Shown: piece by piece, positions 7,385 to 16,500 of the stretch
Position numbering within the stretch: position 1 is the stretch's first letter
Layout: the number at the start of each line of letters is the position of its first letter
Assembly (NCBI GenBank): GCA_036502295.1
Contig: DASXYU010000021.1
Coordinates: 1 to 52,479, forward strand
Direction: 5' to 3'
Length of the DNA stretch: 52,479 nucleotides
Origin: DASXYU01 sp036502295
GTDB taxonomy: Bacteria > Actinomycetota > Actinomycetes > Mycobacteriales > Jatrophihabitantaceae
The notes under the pieces: generated by a model
Told to the model about the DNA's origin: nothing
What the model saw: only the letters and a program-made list of their open reading frames with translations
Databases searched by the model: none
Position numbers and translations under genes: made by a program

Positions 7385-7918
7385 ATGTCCGCGACCGACC
7401 ACATCGTTCACGCGAATGCTGCGTACGTCGACACTTTCCCGGGGGCACGTCCACTGCGCCCAAAGCTGCGGCTGGCCGTCATCGAATGCATGGACTCGCG
7501 TATCGACACCTTTGGTGCGCTCGGGCTCGAGATCGGCGACGCGCACGTCATCCGTAACGCAGGCGGGCTCATCACCCCGGACGTGCTGCGGTCTTTGGCG
7601 ATCAGCCAGCGCCGCCTCGGCACACGCGAGATCATGGTGCTGCACCACACCGACTGCGGGATGCACGGCTTCGACGACGAGGAGTTCCGTGCCGAGCTGA
7701 CAGCCGAGTCGGAGGAGATCCCGCCGTGGGACGTCCCCGGCTTCACCGATGAGGCGACCCAGGTGCGGGAGTCGCTCAACCGCATCCGCAGCTGCAGCTG
7801 GATCCCGTACCGCGACGATCTGCGCGGCTTCGTCTTCGATGTCGCCACCGCCCGTATCTCCGAAGTCCCCGTAAGCGATTCCGGCCCGGCAGTTCGGGCG
7901 CAATCCGCGCACTCGTAG
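7385..7918 (+). CDS. Beta-class carbonic anhydrase
   Basis: 177 residues. It interconverts CO2 and bicarbonate. Zinc ligands and the catalytic dyad are visible: ECMDSR (Cys35, Asp37, Arg39) and LHHTDCGM (His88, Cys91). DAHVIRNAGG and SLAISQRRLGTREI are typical of the beta class, closest to the mycobacterial Rv1284 type (ending RGFVFDVAT). The ATG at 7385 is preferred over a GTG at 7379 because the -10 TAGGCT ends 6 nt before it and no ribosome site is present. The following korAB genes may use or release CO2, so linkage is plausible but unproven. Confidence 0.94.
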   Translation: MSATDHIVHANAAYVDTFPGARPLRPKLRLAVIECMDSRIDTFGALGLEIGDAHVIRNAGGLITPDVLRSLAISQRRLGTREIMVLHHTDCGMHGFDDEEFRAELTAESEEIPPWDVPGFTDEATQVRESLNRIRSCSWIPYRDDLRGFVFDVATARISEVPVSDSGPAVRAQSAHS

Positions 7919-8061
7919 GAATCGCGCCAGCGACACGACGTGAGCTGGGCCATAGGGCCCGGGTGCCCTCTAGCCAGGCGAACTAGCATTGGGAGGTTGC
8001 GCACTCGACTCATGCCGAGACGGCGCCGCCCTATCCACGGTGGCTGGAGGCCCCTCTCAGA

Positions 8062-8079
8062 ATGACTGAGTCCGAATGA
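8062..8079 (+). other. Five-codon leader ORF overlapping korA
   Basis: ATG ACT GAG TCC GAA TGA lies 11 nt after TGGAGG (8045-8050), and its stop overlaps the korA ATG by ATGA. The better-placed ribosome site serves this mini-ORF, not korA, suggesting that korA is reached by termination-reinitiation. Whether it is translated is unknown. Confidence 0.35.
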
Positions 8080-9926
8080 CCAAGCAGGTTGAACAACTAG
8101 ATCAGGTTGTTATCCGTATCGCCGGTGACTCCGGTGATGGCATGCAGCTCACGGGTGATCGCTTCACCCAGGAGACGGCGATGTTCGGAAACGACCTCGC
8201 GACCTTCCCGAACTTCCCCGCCGAGATCCGTGCTCCGCAGGGCACGCTCGCCGGAGTCTCGTCCTTCCAGCTGCATTTCGCCGACCACGACATCCTGACG
8301 CCGGGTGACCGGCCGGACGTCCTGGTCGCGATGAACCCCGCGGCGCTGAAGGCGAACATCGGCGACATGCCGAAGGGCGCGACGCTCATCGTGGACACCC
8401 ACGACTTCACCGACCGCGCGCTTGCCCGCATCGGGTGGAGCTCGAACCCGCTTGAGGACGGCTCACTGGACTCCTACCACGTGCATGCGCTGGAGCTCAC
8501 CGAACTCACGCTCACCGCGCTCGCCGATACCGACCTCACCCGCAAGGACGCCGGGCGGTCGAAGAACATGTTCGCCCTGGGTCTGCTGTCGTGGATGTAC
8601 TCGCGTCCGACCGAGGCGACGATCGAGTTCATCGGCACCAAGTTCAAGACGAAGCCCGACATTGCGAACGCCAACCTCACGGCGTTCAAGGCCGGCTACA
8701 ACTACGGCGAAACGACCGAGGCCTTCGCGGTGAAGTACGAGGTGAAGCCCGCCGCGCAGGCTGCCGGTACCTACCGCAATATCTCCGGCAACCTCGGTCT
8801 CGCCTATGGCCTCATCGCGGCCGCCAAGCGTGCCGAGCTGCCGCTGTTCCTGGGTGCGTACCCGATCACGCCGGCCAGTGACATCCTGCACGAGCTGAGC
8901 AAGCACAAGCGCTTCGGCATCCGGACCTTCCAGGCCGAGGACGAGATCGCGGGTATCGGGGCGGCGCTCGGCGCGGCCTTCGGTGGAGCGCTCGGTGTGA
9001 CGACGTCCTCCGGGCCGGGCATCGCGCTGAAGGGCGAGGCGATCGGTCTGGCCGTCTCCCTCGAGTTGCCGCTGCTCATCATCGACATCCAGCGCGGCGG
9101 ACCGTCGACCGGTCTGCCGACCAAGACCGAACAGTCCGACCTCATGCAGGCGATGTATGGCCGCAACGGCGAGGCTCCGGTTCCGATCGTGGCTGCTGCT
9201 ACCGCCGCCGATGCCTTCGACGCGACCATCGAAGCCGTCCGCATCGCGCTGACCTACCGCACGCCGGTCTTCCTGCTGTCGGACGGCTACATCGCCAACG
9301 GCTCCGAGCCGTGGCAGGTGCCCTCGGTCGAGTCGCTGCCCGACCTGCGCACGCCGTTCCAGACCGAGCCGAACGGACCGGATGGCAGCTACCTGCCCTA
9401 CCTGCGCGACCCGCAGACGCTGGCCCGCCCGTGGGCCGTCCCCGGCACGCCCGGCCTGGAGCACCGCATCGGCGGTATCGAGAAGGCCGACAAGACCGGC
9501 AACATCAGCTATGACCCCGACAACCACGACTTCATGGTGCGCACCCGCCAGGCGAAGGTCGACCGCGTCGCGGACTCCCTGCCCCCGCTGGTGGTGGAGG
9601 ACCCGAACGGCGACGCGAAAGTGCTCGTCCTGGGCTGGGGCTCGACCTACGGCCCGATCGGCGCCGCCTGCCGCGACGTGCGAGCGACCGGAGCGTCGAT
9701 CGCGCAGCTGCACCTGCGCCACCTCAACCCGTTCCCCAACGACCTCGGCGAGATCCTCGCCCGCTACGACAAGGTCGTGATCCCCGAGATGAACCTCGGA
9801 CAGCTGGCGACGCTGATCCGGGCGAAGTACCTGATCGATGCCGTGAGCATCACCCAGATCAAGGGCCTTCCGTTCAAGGCCGACGAGCTCGCCGAGATGC
9901 TGCAAGGAGTAATAGAACATGCGTAA
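8076..9926 (+). CDS. korA: 2-oxoacid:ferredoxin oxidoreductase, fused gamma-alpha subunit
   Basis: 616 residues. The N-terminal third is the gamma domain (GDSGDGMQLTGDRF, NFPAEIRAPQGTLAGVSSFQ). The rest is the alpha/pyrimidine-binding domain with GAYPITPASDILHELSK, FQAEDEIAGIGAALGAAFGG and TSSGPGIALKGE. A C-terminal domain after about residue 500 carries VLGWGSTYGPIG. With KorB it oxidises 2-oxoglutarate (or a related 2-oxoacid) to an acyl-CoA while reducing ferredoxin, as in the mycobacterial KorAB. The substrate is inferred from similarity. Confidence 0.95.
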   Translation: MTKQVEQLDQVVIRIAGDSGDGMQLTGDRFTQETAMFGNDLATFPNFPAEIRAPQGTLAGVSSFQLHFADHDILTPGDRPDVLVAMNPAALKANIGDMPKGATLIVDTHDFTDRALARIGWSSNPLEDGSLDSYHVHALELTELTLTALADTDLTRKDAGRSKNMFALGLLSWMYSRPTEATIEFIGTKFKTKPDIANANLTAFKAGYNYGETTEAFAVKYEVKPAAQAAGTYRNISGNLGLAYGLIAAAKRAELPLFLGAYPITPASDILHELSKHKRFGIRTFQAEDEIAGIGAALGAAFGGALGVTTSSGPGIALKGEAIGLAVSLELPLLIIDIQRGGPSTGLPTKTEQSDLMQAMYGRNGEAPVPIVAAATAADAFDATIEAVRIALTYRTPVFLLSDGYIANGSEPWQVPSVESLPDLRTPFQTEPNGPDGSYLPYLRDPQTLARPWAVPGTPGLEHRIGGIEKADKTGNISYDPDNHDFMVRTRQAKVDRVADSLPPLVVEDPNGDAKVLVLGWGSTYGPIGAACRDVRATGASIAQLHLRHLNPFPNDLGEILARYDKVVIPEMNLGQLATLIRAKYLIDAVSITQIKGLPFKADELAEMLQGVIEHA

Positions 9927-9947
9927 GCGACACTCGTGGAGTGAACA

Positions 9948-10985
9948 ATGAGCAGTGACACCGTGAGCCTCGGCCTGAAGGCGAAGGACTTCAAGAGCGA
10001 CCAGGAAGTCCGCTGGTGCCCCGGCTGCGGTGACTACGCCATCCTCGCCGCGGTGCAGCAGTTCATGCCGGAGCTGAACATTCCGCGCGAGAACATCGTC
10101 TTCATCTCGGGCATCGGCTGCAGCTCGCGCTTCCCGTACTACATGAACACCTACGGTATGCACTCGATCCACGGCCGCGCGCCGGCGATCGCCACCGGCC
10201 TGTCGACCTCACGCCAGGACCTCTCGGTGTGGGTGATCACCGGTGACGGCGACTCGCTCTCGATCGGCGGCAACCACCTGATCCACGCGCTGCGCCGCAA
10301 CGTGAACCTGAAGATCCTGCTGTTCAACAACCGGATCTACGGCCTGACCAAGGGGCAGTACTCACCGACCTCCGAGGTCGGCAAGATCACGAAGTCGACG
10401 CCGATGGGGTCGCTGGACTACCCGTTCAACCCGGTATCGCTCGCGCTCGGCGCCGAGGCCAGCTTCGTGGGACGCACCCTGGACTCCGACCGCAAGCATC
10501 TGCAGTCGGTGCTGCGCGCCGCCGCCGAGCACAAGGGCACCGCGCTGGTCGAGATCTACCAGAACTGCAACATCTTCAACGACGGCGCCTTCGACGTCAT
10601 CAAGGACGACGCAACCCGCGACGAGTGGATCATCCCGATGGAACACGGCAAGAAGCTCTACTTCGGAACCGCTGAGCGGAGCAAAGCGGTAGTGCGCACC
10701 GCGTCCGGGAGTCTCACCGTCGAGGAGAACATCGCCGAGGACGACCCCCGCATCGTCATCCACGACGCCTTCACCGACGACCCGGCCTACGCCTTCGCGT
10801 TGTCGCGGCTCTCCTCGATCGACACCCGCTACTCGGCGATGGGCGTCTTCCGCTCGGTCCAGCGGCCGGTCTATGACGACGAGATGGCCGCACAACTCGC
10901 AGCAGCTTCGACCAAGGGCGCCAGCGACGACGACGCGCTGCAGAAACTGCTGCTCGGCGCCGACACCTGGACCGTCCCGGCCTGA
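9948..10985 (+). CDS. korB: 2-oxoacid:ferredoxin oxidoreductase beta subunit
   Basis: 345 residues, 21 bp after korA with a GTGGAGTG ribosome site. The thiamine diphosphate site is clear: GDGDSLSIGGNHLIHALRRN, with NNRIYGLTKGQ closing the magnesium motif. Cysteines in WCPGCGDYA (24, 27), GIGCSSR (58) and YQNCNIF can hold one 4Fe-4S cluster, the usual arrangement for two-subunit enzymes. It forms the catalytic core with KorA and needs a ferredoxin not encoded here. Confidence 0.96.
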   Translation: MSSDTVSLGLKAKDFKSDQEVRWCPGCGDYAILAAVQQFMPELNIPRENIVFISGIGCSSRFPYYMNTYGMHSIHGRAPAIATGLSTSRQDLSVWVITGDGDSLSIGGNHLIHALRRNVNLKILLFNNRIYGLTKGQYSPTSEVGKITKSTPMGSLDYPFNPVSLALGAEASFVGRTLDSDRKHLQSVLRAAAEHKGTALVEIYQNCNIFNDGAFDVIKDDATRDEWIIPMEHGKKLYFGTAERSKAVVRTASGSLTVEENIAEDDPRIVIHDAFTDDPAYAFALSRLSSIDTRYSAMGVFRSVQRPVYDDEMAAQLAAASTKGASDDDALQKLLLGADTWTVPA

Positions 10986-11040
10986 TCGAGACCGTTCTTG
11001 CTGCCTCGCTGGGCAGATGAAAGAGCTCGCGGTCGACCAA

Positions 11041-11046
11041 TAGGCT
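11041..11046 (+). promoter_or_regulatory. -10 element of a leaderless GNAT mRNA
   Basis: TAGGCT ends 6 nt before the GTG at 11053, repeating the layout at 7373. ATGAAA at 11017-11022, 18 bp upstream, is a possible weak -35. Confidence 0.5.
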
Positions 11047-11052
11047 TGTGGC

Positions 11053-11490
11053 GTGGAGATCACGAGAGAGGACGGACTCGTCCTCTCCGACGATCCGAAG
11101 CGCATCGATCTCGACACAGTGGTCGACTTTCTCGCTCAGTCGTACTGGGCGAGTTACCGCACCCGCGACATGATCGAGCAGTCCTTCGTCAACTCCCGGG
11201 CCTATGGCGTCTACGCCGCGGACGGCGCGCAGATCGCGGTCGCCCGAGCCATCACAGACCTCGTCTCGTTCTGCTGGATCGGTGACGTCTTCGTCGACGC
11301 AGCCTGGCGAGGACGGCGCATCGGCCACTGGCTGGTGGGCGGTCTCATGGACCACCTGAGCGAGTTCGGCGTGCACCGCTTCGTGCTCGCAACGCGCGAT
11401 GCGCATGGCGTCTACGCCGACCTCGGCTTCACTGCGCTCGCCGATCACACGAAGTGGATGGAGATCGACAACCGGCCGATCAGCCCGTGA
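11053..11490 (+). CDS. GNAT-family N-acetyltransferase
   Basis: 145 residues. The acetyl-CoA-binding segment is IGDVFVDAAWRGRRIGHWLV (R-x-x-G-x-G/A type), followed by a C-terminal GVYADLGFTAL. The N-terminal region LDTVVDFLAQSYWASYRTRDMIEQSF matches the small subgroup often annotated as GNAT proteins with no known acceptor. The GTG start is leaderless by its spacing to TAGGCT. The end overlaps the rarD start by GTGA, so both are made from one mRNA. Confidence 0.88.
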   Translation: MEITREDGLVLSDDPKRIDLDTVVDFLAQSYWASYRTRDMIEQSFVNSRAYGVYAADGAQIAVARAITDLVSFCWIGDVFVDAAWRGRRIGHWLVGGLMDHLSEFGVHRFVLATRDAHGVYADLGFTALADHTKWMEIDNRPISP

Positions 11491-12395
11491 GCCTTGTCGA
11501 CGAACGGCGGCGCAGCTTCGCATTCGCCACCACCGCGTACCTGCTCTGGGGAGTCTTCCCGCTCTACTTCCCGCTGCTGGAGCCGGCGAGCTCGCTCGAG
11601 ATCCTCGGGCACCGCGTCACCTGGTCACTCATCGTCTGCGTGCTGTTGCTGCAGTTCACGACCGGCTTCCGTGGCGTGCGGGAGGTGCTGCGCAATCGCC
11701 GGCAGCTCGGGCTGCTCGTCCTCGCCGCCGTCCTTGTTTCGGTGAACTGGGGCCTCTACATCTGGGCCGTCAATGCGCACCACGTGGTGGAGAGTTCGCT
11801 GGGCTACTTCATCAACCCGCTCGTCTCGATCCTCTTCGGTGTCGTGATCTTCGGCGAACGGCTGCGCCGACTGCAGTGGACAGCTGTCGGCATCGCCGTG
11901 ATCGCGATCATTGTCATCACCATCGACGTCGGCCGCCTACCGTGGATCGCGCTCACCTTGGCGTTCAGCTTCGGCGGCTACGGGCTATGCAAGAAGAAGG
12001 CAAACGTCAACGCCGCCGATTCCCTCACCATCGAAACCGGCGTCCTCTTCCTTCCCGCGCTCGCAACCCTCATCGTGATCGCAGCGCGAGGAGACATGGC
12101 CTTTGGAACAGTGAGCGTGGGCAACAGTCTCTTGCTCGCCTGCTGCGGCTTGGTAACCGCCATTCCGCTGATGCTCTTCACCGCCGGGGCAACCCGCTTG
12201 CCGCTAAGTGTGATGGGAATGCTGCAGTTCATCACGCCGATCCTGCAGTTCATCGTCGGCGTCTGGATCAGGCACGAAAGGCTAGGAACAGCCGTCCTCA
12301 TGGGGTTCTGCCTGGTGTGGTTGGCACTCGTCGTCCTCAGCGTCGACGCGCTGCGCAGTCGCGGTGTGCAGGAGGAGATCGTCGAGATCGCGTAG
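11487..12395 (+). CDS. rarD: RarD/EamA-family transporter
   Basis: 302 residues with about ten hydrophobic segments in two EamA halves. RarD hallmarks are TTAYLLWGVFPLYFPLLEPAS at the N-terminus, EILGHRVTWSL, NWGLYIWAVNAHHVVESSLG and YFINPLVSILFGV. The GTG at 11487 overlaps the GNAT stop; an in-frame codon at 11454 would lie inside that gene and has no ribosome site. These inner-membrane carriers export metabolites or amino acids; the substrate is unknown. Confidence 0.92.
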   Translation: MSLVDERRRSFAFATTAYLLWGVFPLYFPLLEPASSLEILGHRVTWSLIVCVLLLQFTTGFRGVREVLRNRRQLGLLVLAAVLVSVNWGLYIWAVNAHHVVESSLGYFINPLVSILFGVVIFGERLRRLQWTAVGIAVIAIIVITIDVGRLPWIALTLAFSFGGYGLCKKKANVNAADSLTIETGVLFLPALATLIVIAARGDMAFGTVSVGNSLLLACCGLVTAIPLMLFTAGATRLPLSVMGMLQFITPILQFIVGVWIRHERLGTAVLMGFCLVWLALVVLSVDALRSRGVQEEIVEIA

Positions 12396-12406
12396 CTCTT
12401 CGACGC

Positions 12407-12438
12407 CTCGACACGGCGCCTTCGGCTACTCAGCGACC
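12407..12438. repeat. Degenerate copy of the TCGACACGG...ACTCAACCACC intergenic repeat
   Basis: CTCGACACGGCGCCTTCGG followed by CTACTCAGCGACC resembles the two units at 39761-39847. It sits between the convergent rarD and polyprenyl synthase genes, where it may also act in termination. Confidence 0.45.
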
Positions 12439-12455
12439 TCGGTCAGGGCGATACG

Positions 12456-13475
12456 TCAGCCGGTGCGGGAGACGACGTGATCGAGCAATGCGTCGAACGC
12501 AGCGGCAAGGCGGTCGTTGCCGATTCCGGAGACTGCCTTCCGTGCCCGCCCCGCGTAATCCGCGAGCGTGGCGCGTGCCTGGTCAAGGGCGGACGAGGCG
12601 CGGAGCAGGCGCAGCGCCTCGGCCACGTCCACCTCGCCCTTGATCGGACCGGAGACGAGTCGGCGCAGCCGGTCATCGGCGGGATCGGAGCCACGTAGCA
12701 CGTAGAGGACGGGCAGCGTCGGCACGCCTTCGCGCAGATCCGTACCAGGCGTCTTGCCCGACTGATCGGACTCCGACGCGATGTCGAGGATGTCGTCGCT
12801 GATCTGGAAGGCGAGGCCGTACTGCTCGCCGAAGTCACGCAGCGCCGCGATCGTCGCCTCGTCGCCTCCGGCGAAACGCACGCCGAACTCAGCGGCGGTG
12901 GCGATGAGCGAGCCGGTCTTGTCGGCGAGGACGGAGAGGTAGTGCTCGATGGGGTCGACGCCGACGGCGGGTCCGGCGGTCTCGTGGATCTGCCCGAGGA
13001 CGAGGCGCTCGAAGGTGGTGGCCTGCAACCGGACCGCGTCCGGGCCGAGGCCCGCAACCAGGTTGGAGGCCCGGGAGAAGAGGAAATCACCGGTGAGGAT
13101 CGCCAGCGTGTTGTCCCAGCGGGCGTTCGCCGAAGGGGCACCCCGGCGCACTTCCGCCTCGTCCATCACGTCGTCGTGGTACAGCGTGGCAAGGTGCGTG
13201 AGTTCGCAGACCACGGCCGCGTCGATGACGTCCTGATTGATGGCATTCGCGGCGTTCGCTGTCTCCGGCACGCCACAGTGGGCCGCCAGCAACGTCATCA
13301 GTGGGCGGAACCGCTTGCCTCCGGCCTCGACCAGATAGCGGGCGGCCTCGCCGACGAAGGGGTCGTCCGAGGCCACGGCTGCGCGCAGGCCGTCCTCGAC
13401 GAGCTCCATTCCCGCGGCGACGGAGCGCTCGAGCGCATCATCGTCGAAGTTGACACCGAGGGCCGATGAGGTCAC
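12456..13475 (-). CDS. grcC: Polyprenyl diphosphate synthase (menaquinone side-chain type)
   Basis: 339 residues. The two aspartate-rich motifs are LYHDDVMDEAEVRRG (first, DDxxD) and FQISDDILDIASE (second). GGKRFRPLMTLLAAHCG is the usual lead-in and THLATLYHDDV closes the chain-length region. It condenses isopentenyl diphosphate onto allylic diphosphates. Similarity to mycobacterial GrcC1 and the presence of MenJ and complex I in the same window point to the menaquinone tail. The GTG start is leaderless (TAGGTT ends 6 nt upstream). It is divergent from the amidoligase-like island. Confidence 0.93.
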   Translation of the reverse strand: MTSSALGVNFDDDALERSVAAGMELVEDGLRAAVASDDPFVGEAARYLVEAGGKRFRPLMTLLAAHCGVPETANAANAINQDVIDAAVVCELTHLATLYHDDVMDEAEVRRGAPSANARWDNTLAILTGDFLFSRASNLVAGLGPDAVRLQATTFERLVLGQIHETAGPAVGVDPIEHYLSVLADKTGSLIATAAEFGVRFAGGDEATIAALRDFGEQYGLAFQISDDILDIASESDQSGKTPGTDLREGVPTLPVLYVLRGSDPADDRLRRLVSGPIKGEVDVAEALRLLRASSALDQARATLADYAGRARKAVSGIGNDRLAAAFDALLDHVVSRTG

Positions 13476-13481
13476 AGGATC

Positions 13482-13525
13482 AACCTACTTGTAAGGCGGC
13501 ACGGCGCTTGCATCGCCCGTAAACT
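13482..13525. promoter_or_regulatory. Back-to-back leaderless promoters
   Basis: TAGGTT on the minus strand (13482-13487) ends 6 nt before the grcC GTG at 13475. TAAACT on the plus strand (13520-13525) ends 6 nt before the GTG at 13532. Only 56 bp separate the two start codons, so the promoters overlap and may compete. Clear -35 hexamers were not found. Confidence 0.5.
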
Positions 13526-13531
13526 CGGTGG

Positions 13532-16500
13532 GTGGCAGTCCAGGTAGCGCTCGAGCACACCACGACGTACCGGTTCGACCGACTCGTGGGCCTCGGTCCA
13601 CACGTCGTGCGGCTTCGCCCCGCGCCGCACTGTCGCACCCCGATCCTCTCGTACTCGATGTCGGTGACACCCGAACCGCACTTCGTGAACTGGCAGCAGG
13701 ACGTCTACGGCAACCATCTGGCGCGCATCGTCTTTCCCGAGCGGGCTACCGAACTGTCGATCACGATCGACGTCATCGCCGACCTCACCGTCATCAACCC
13801 CTTCGACTTCTTCGTCGAGGAGTACGCGGAAACGTACCCATTCACCTACTCCGAATCCCTGGCGCGTGACCTCGAGCCCTACCGACGCACCGTCACTGAG
13901 CCAGGCACGTCCACGATCGGGCCCGCGGTAGCGAAGTTCATCGAGCATCAGCGCCCTGAACCCGGCATCCGCACCGTGCAGTTCCTCGCCGATCTGACGC
14001 AGGCGCTGTCGAAGTCGGTCGAGTACACCGTGCGACTGGAGCCCGGCGTCTACACGCCGGAGCAGACCCTCACCGGCTCGATCGGCTCCTGCCGTGACAG
14101 TGGCTGGCTTCTCGTCGCGATGCTGCGCGAACTCGGCTTCGCCGCGCGCTTCGTCTCGGGCTACCTCGTGCAACTCTCCTCCGACGACCCGGCGGACGGT
14201 GGCCCGGCGAAGGACTTCACCGACCTGCACGCCTGGGCGGAGGTCTACCTGCCGGGCGCCGGCTGGGTCGGCCTCGACGCCACCTCCGGACTCTTCGCCG
14301 GCGAGGGGCACATCCCGCTGTCGGCCACCCCGGAGCCCTCCGACTCGGCCCCGATCGCGGGCACCGTCGATCCATGCATCTCGCAGATGGACTTCAGCAA
14401 CGTCGTTCGCCGCTTCCGCGAGCCGCCGAGGACGACGCTGCCCTACACCGACGCACAGTGGCAGGCCGTCCTCACCCTGGGGGACGAGGTCGATGCCGAT
14501 CTCGCGACGGGCGACGTGCGACTCACCATCGGCGGTGAGCCGACCTTCGTCGCCGCAGGCTCCGACGCCGAACCGGAGTGGAGCACTGATGCCGACGGCC
14601 CGGAGAAGCGCGCGATGGCCGCGGCCCTCACCGAACGTCTCAAGGCCCACTACGCGCCTGCCGGCGTCGTGCACCACGGGCAGGGCAAGTGGTACCCCGG
14701 CGAGCCCCTCCCCCGGTGGCAGGCCGCGATCACGTGGCGCAAGGACGGCGAGCCGCTCTGGCACGACGCGTCGCTGCTGAGCTCACCGGCGGCGGAGGTG
14801 AGGACGCCGGCGACCACCGACCAGGCGGGGCTCCTACTGCGCGGTATCGCGACGCGTCTCGGAATCGGAGCTGGCTTCGTCCTACCCGCCTACGAGGACG
14901 AACTCCTCGCACTCGCCAACGAGGTGCGACTGCCGGTCGGCGACCCTCCGTCGGAGGCGGTGGAGGATCTCGAGCCCGGTGCCATCGCCGGGTGGGTGCT
15001 CCCACTGCATCGCAGCGAGGACGACGAGCGCTGGGCGACCGCCGAGTGGCGGTTCCGCCGCGGACGCTTGGTTCTCGTCGGCGGGACCTCGCCGGTCGGG
15101 CTGCGGCTTCCACTCGACTCGATCGCGTGGACGCCGCCGAAGGCGCGTCCGGAGGCCGCCGCGCCGTTCGAGGTGGATGAGGCGCTGCCGGTGGTTTCGG
15201 CTGGGGGTACCTCCCGCTCGCCGGGGAGCTCAACCACCGCGGTGACACCCTCCTCAACCTCCGCGGTGACTCCGGTGGAGGAGGCACCGACGACGGCGCT
15301 CGCAGTCGAGGTGCGCAACAAGCAGGTCTACATCTTCCTGCCTCCGCTGGATGCGTTCAGCCACGCGATCGAGGTACTCGCCGCAGTCGAGGGTGCCGCC
15401 GCAGAGCTGGGCGTGCCCGTCGTCCTCGAGGGATACCAGCTACCCGGCGATCCACGGGTAAGCACCATCTCGGTCGCACCGGATCCCGGTGTCATCGAGG
15501 TCAACGTGCACCCGGTGACCTCGTGGCGTGAACTCGTCGCGGTCACCACCGACCTCGATGGCGACGCCCGAGAGGTGGGGCTCGCCACCGAGAAGTTCAT
15601 GCTCGACGGCACGCACACCGGCACCGGCGGCGGCAGTCACGTCACCCTCGGCGGCCCGACACCCGCAGACTCGCCACTGCTACGGCGTCCTGACCTGCTG
15701 GTGAGCATGCTCACCTACTTCCAGCACCACCCGTCCTTGTCGTACCTCTTCTCGGGGCGCTTCATCGGCCCGACAAGCCAAGCTCCGCGGGTCGACGAGG
15801 CGCGGCACGATTCGCTCTACGAACTCGAGATCGCCTTCGACCAGCTCGACCGACTGCGCTCCGAACAGGACGACGAGCTCGACGAACCACGCCCCTGGTA
15901 CGTCGACCGGGCGCTGCGCCACCTGCTTGTCGACCTCACCGGTAATACGCATCGCGCTGAGTTCTGCATCGACAAGCTCTACTCGCCCGACTCCTCCCGA
16001 GGACGGCTCGGTCTGCTCGAACTGCGCTCGTTCGAGATGCAGCCGCACCCGCAGTTGACGCTCGTGCAGACGCTGCTCATCCGCGCCCTCGTCGCCAGGT
16101 TCTGGAAGACGCCGTACCGCGCGCCGCTCGTGCGCTGGGGCACGGCACTGCACGACCGCTTCCTGCTTCCGGCGTTCGCCGCGGCCGACATCGGCGACGT
16201 CGTGGACGACCTGCGCGCGCACGGCTTCGCCTTCGAGAAAGAGTGGTTCGAACCGTTCATGGAGTTCCGCTTCGCCCGCCTCGGTCGGGTGGACGTAGGG
16301 CCTGTCTCGCTCGAACTGCGTAGCGCGGTCGAGCCGTGGCACGTCCTCGGCGAGGAGGCGACGGCCGGCGGAACGGCACGCTACGTCGACTCCTCGGTTG
16401 AGAGGGTGCAGGTGGAGGTGTCGGGGCACACGCCCGGCCGGCACGTGGTGACGTGCAATGGTGTCGCCCTGCCTCTGCATTCGGTGGCGGGAGGCGATGA

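Noticed and set aside
8463..10172. 569-codon open frame opposite korA/korB
   Set aside because: Shadow of well-supported korA and korB; no recognisable domain.
11399..12643. 414-codon plus-strand frame overlapping rarD
   Set aside because: It is a different frame of rarD, is Arg/Pro-rich, and runs on into the convergent gene.
15229..15276. CRISPR-like repeat
   Set aside because: Only two adjoining 24-bp units without spacers; it is a coding tandem repeat.
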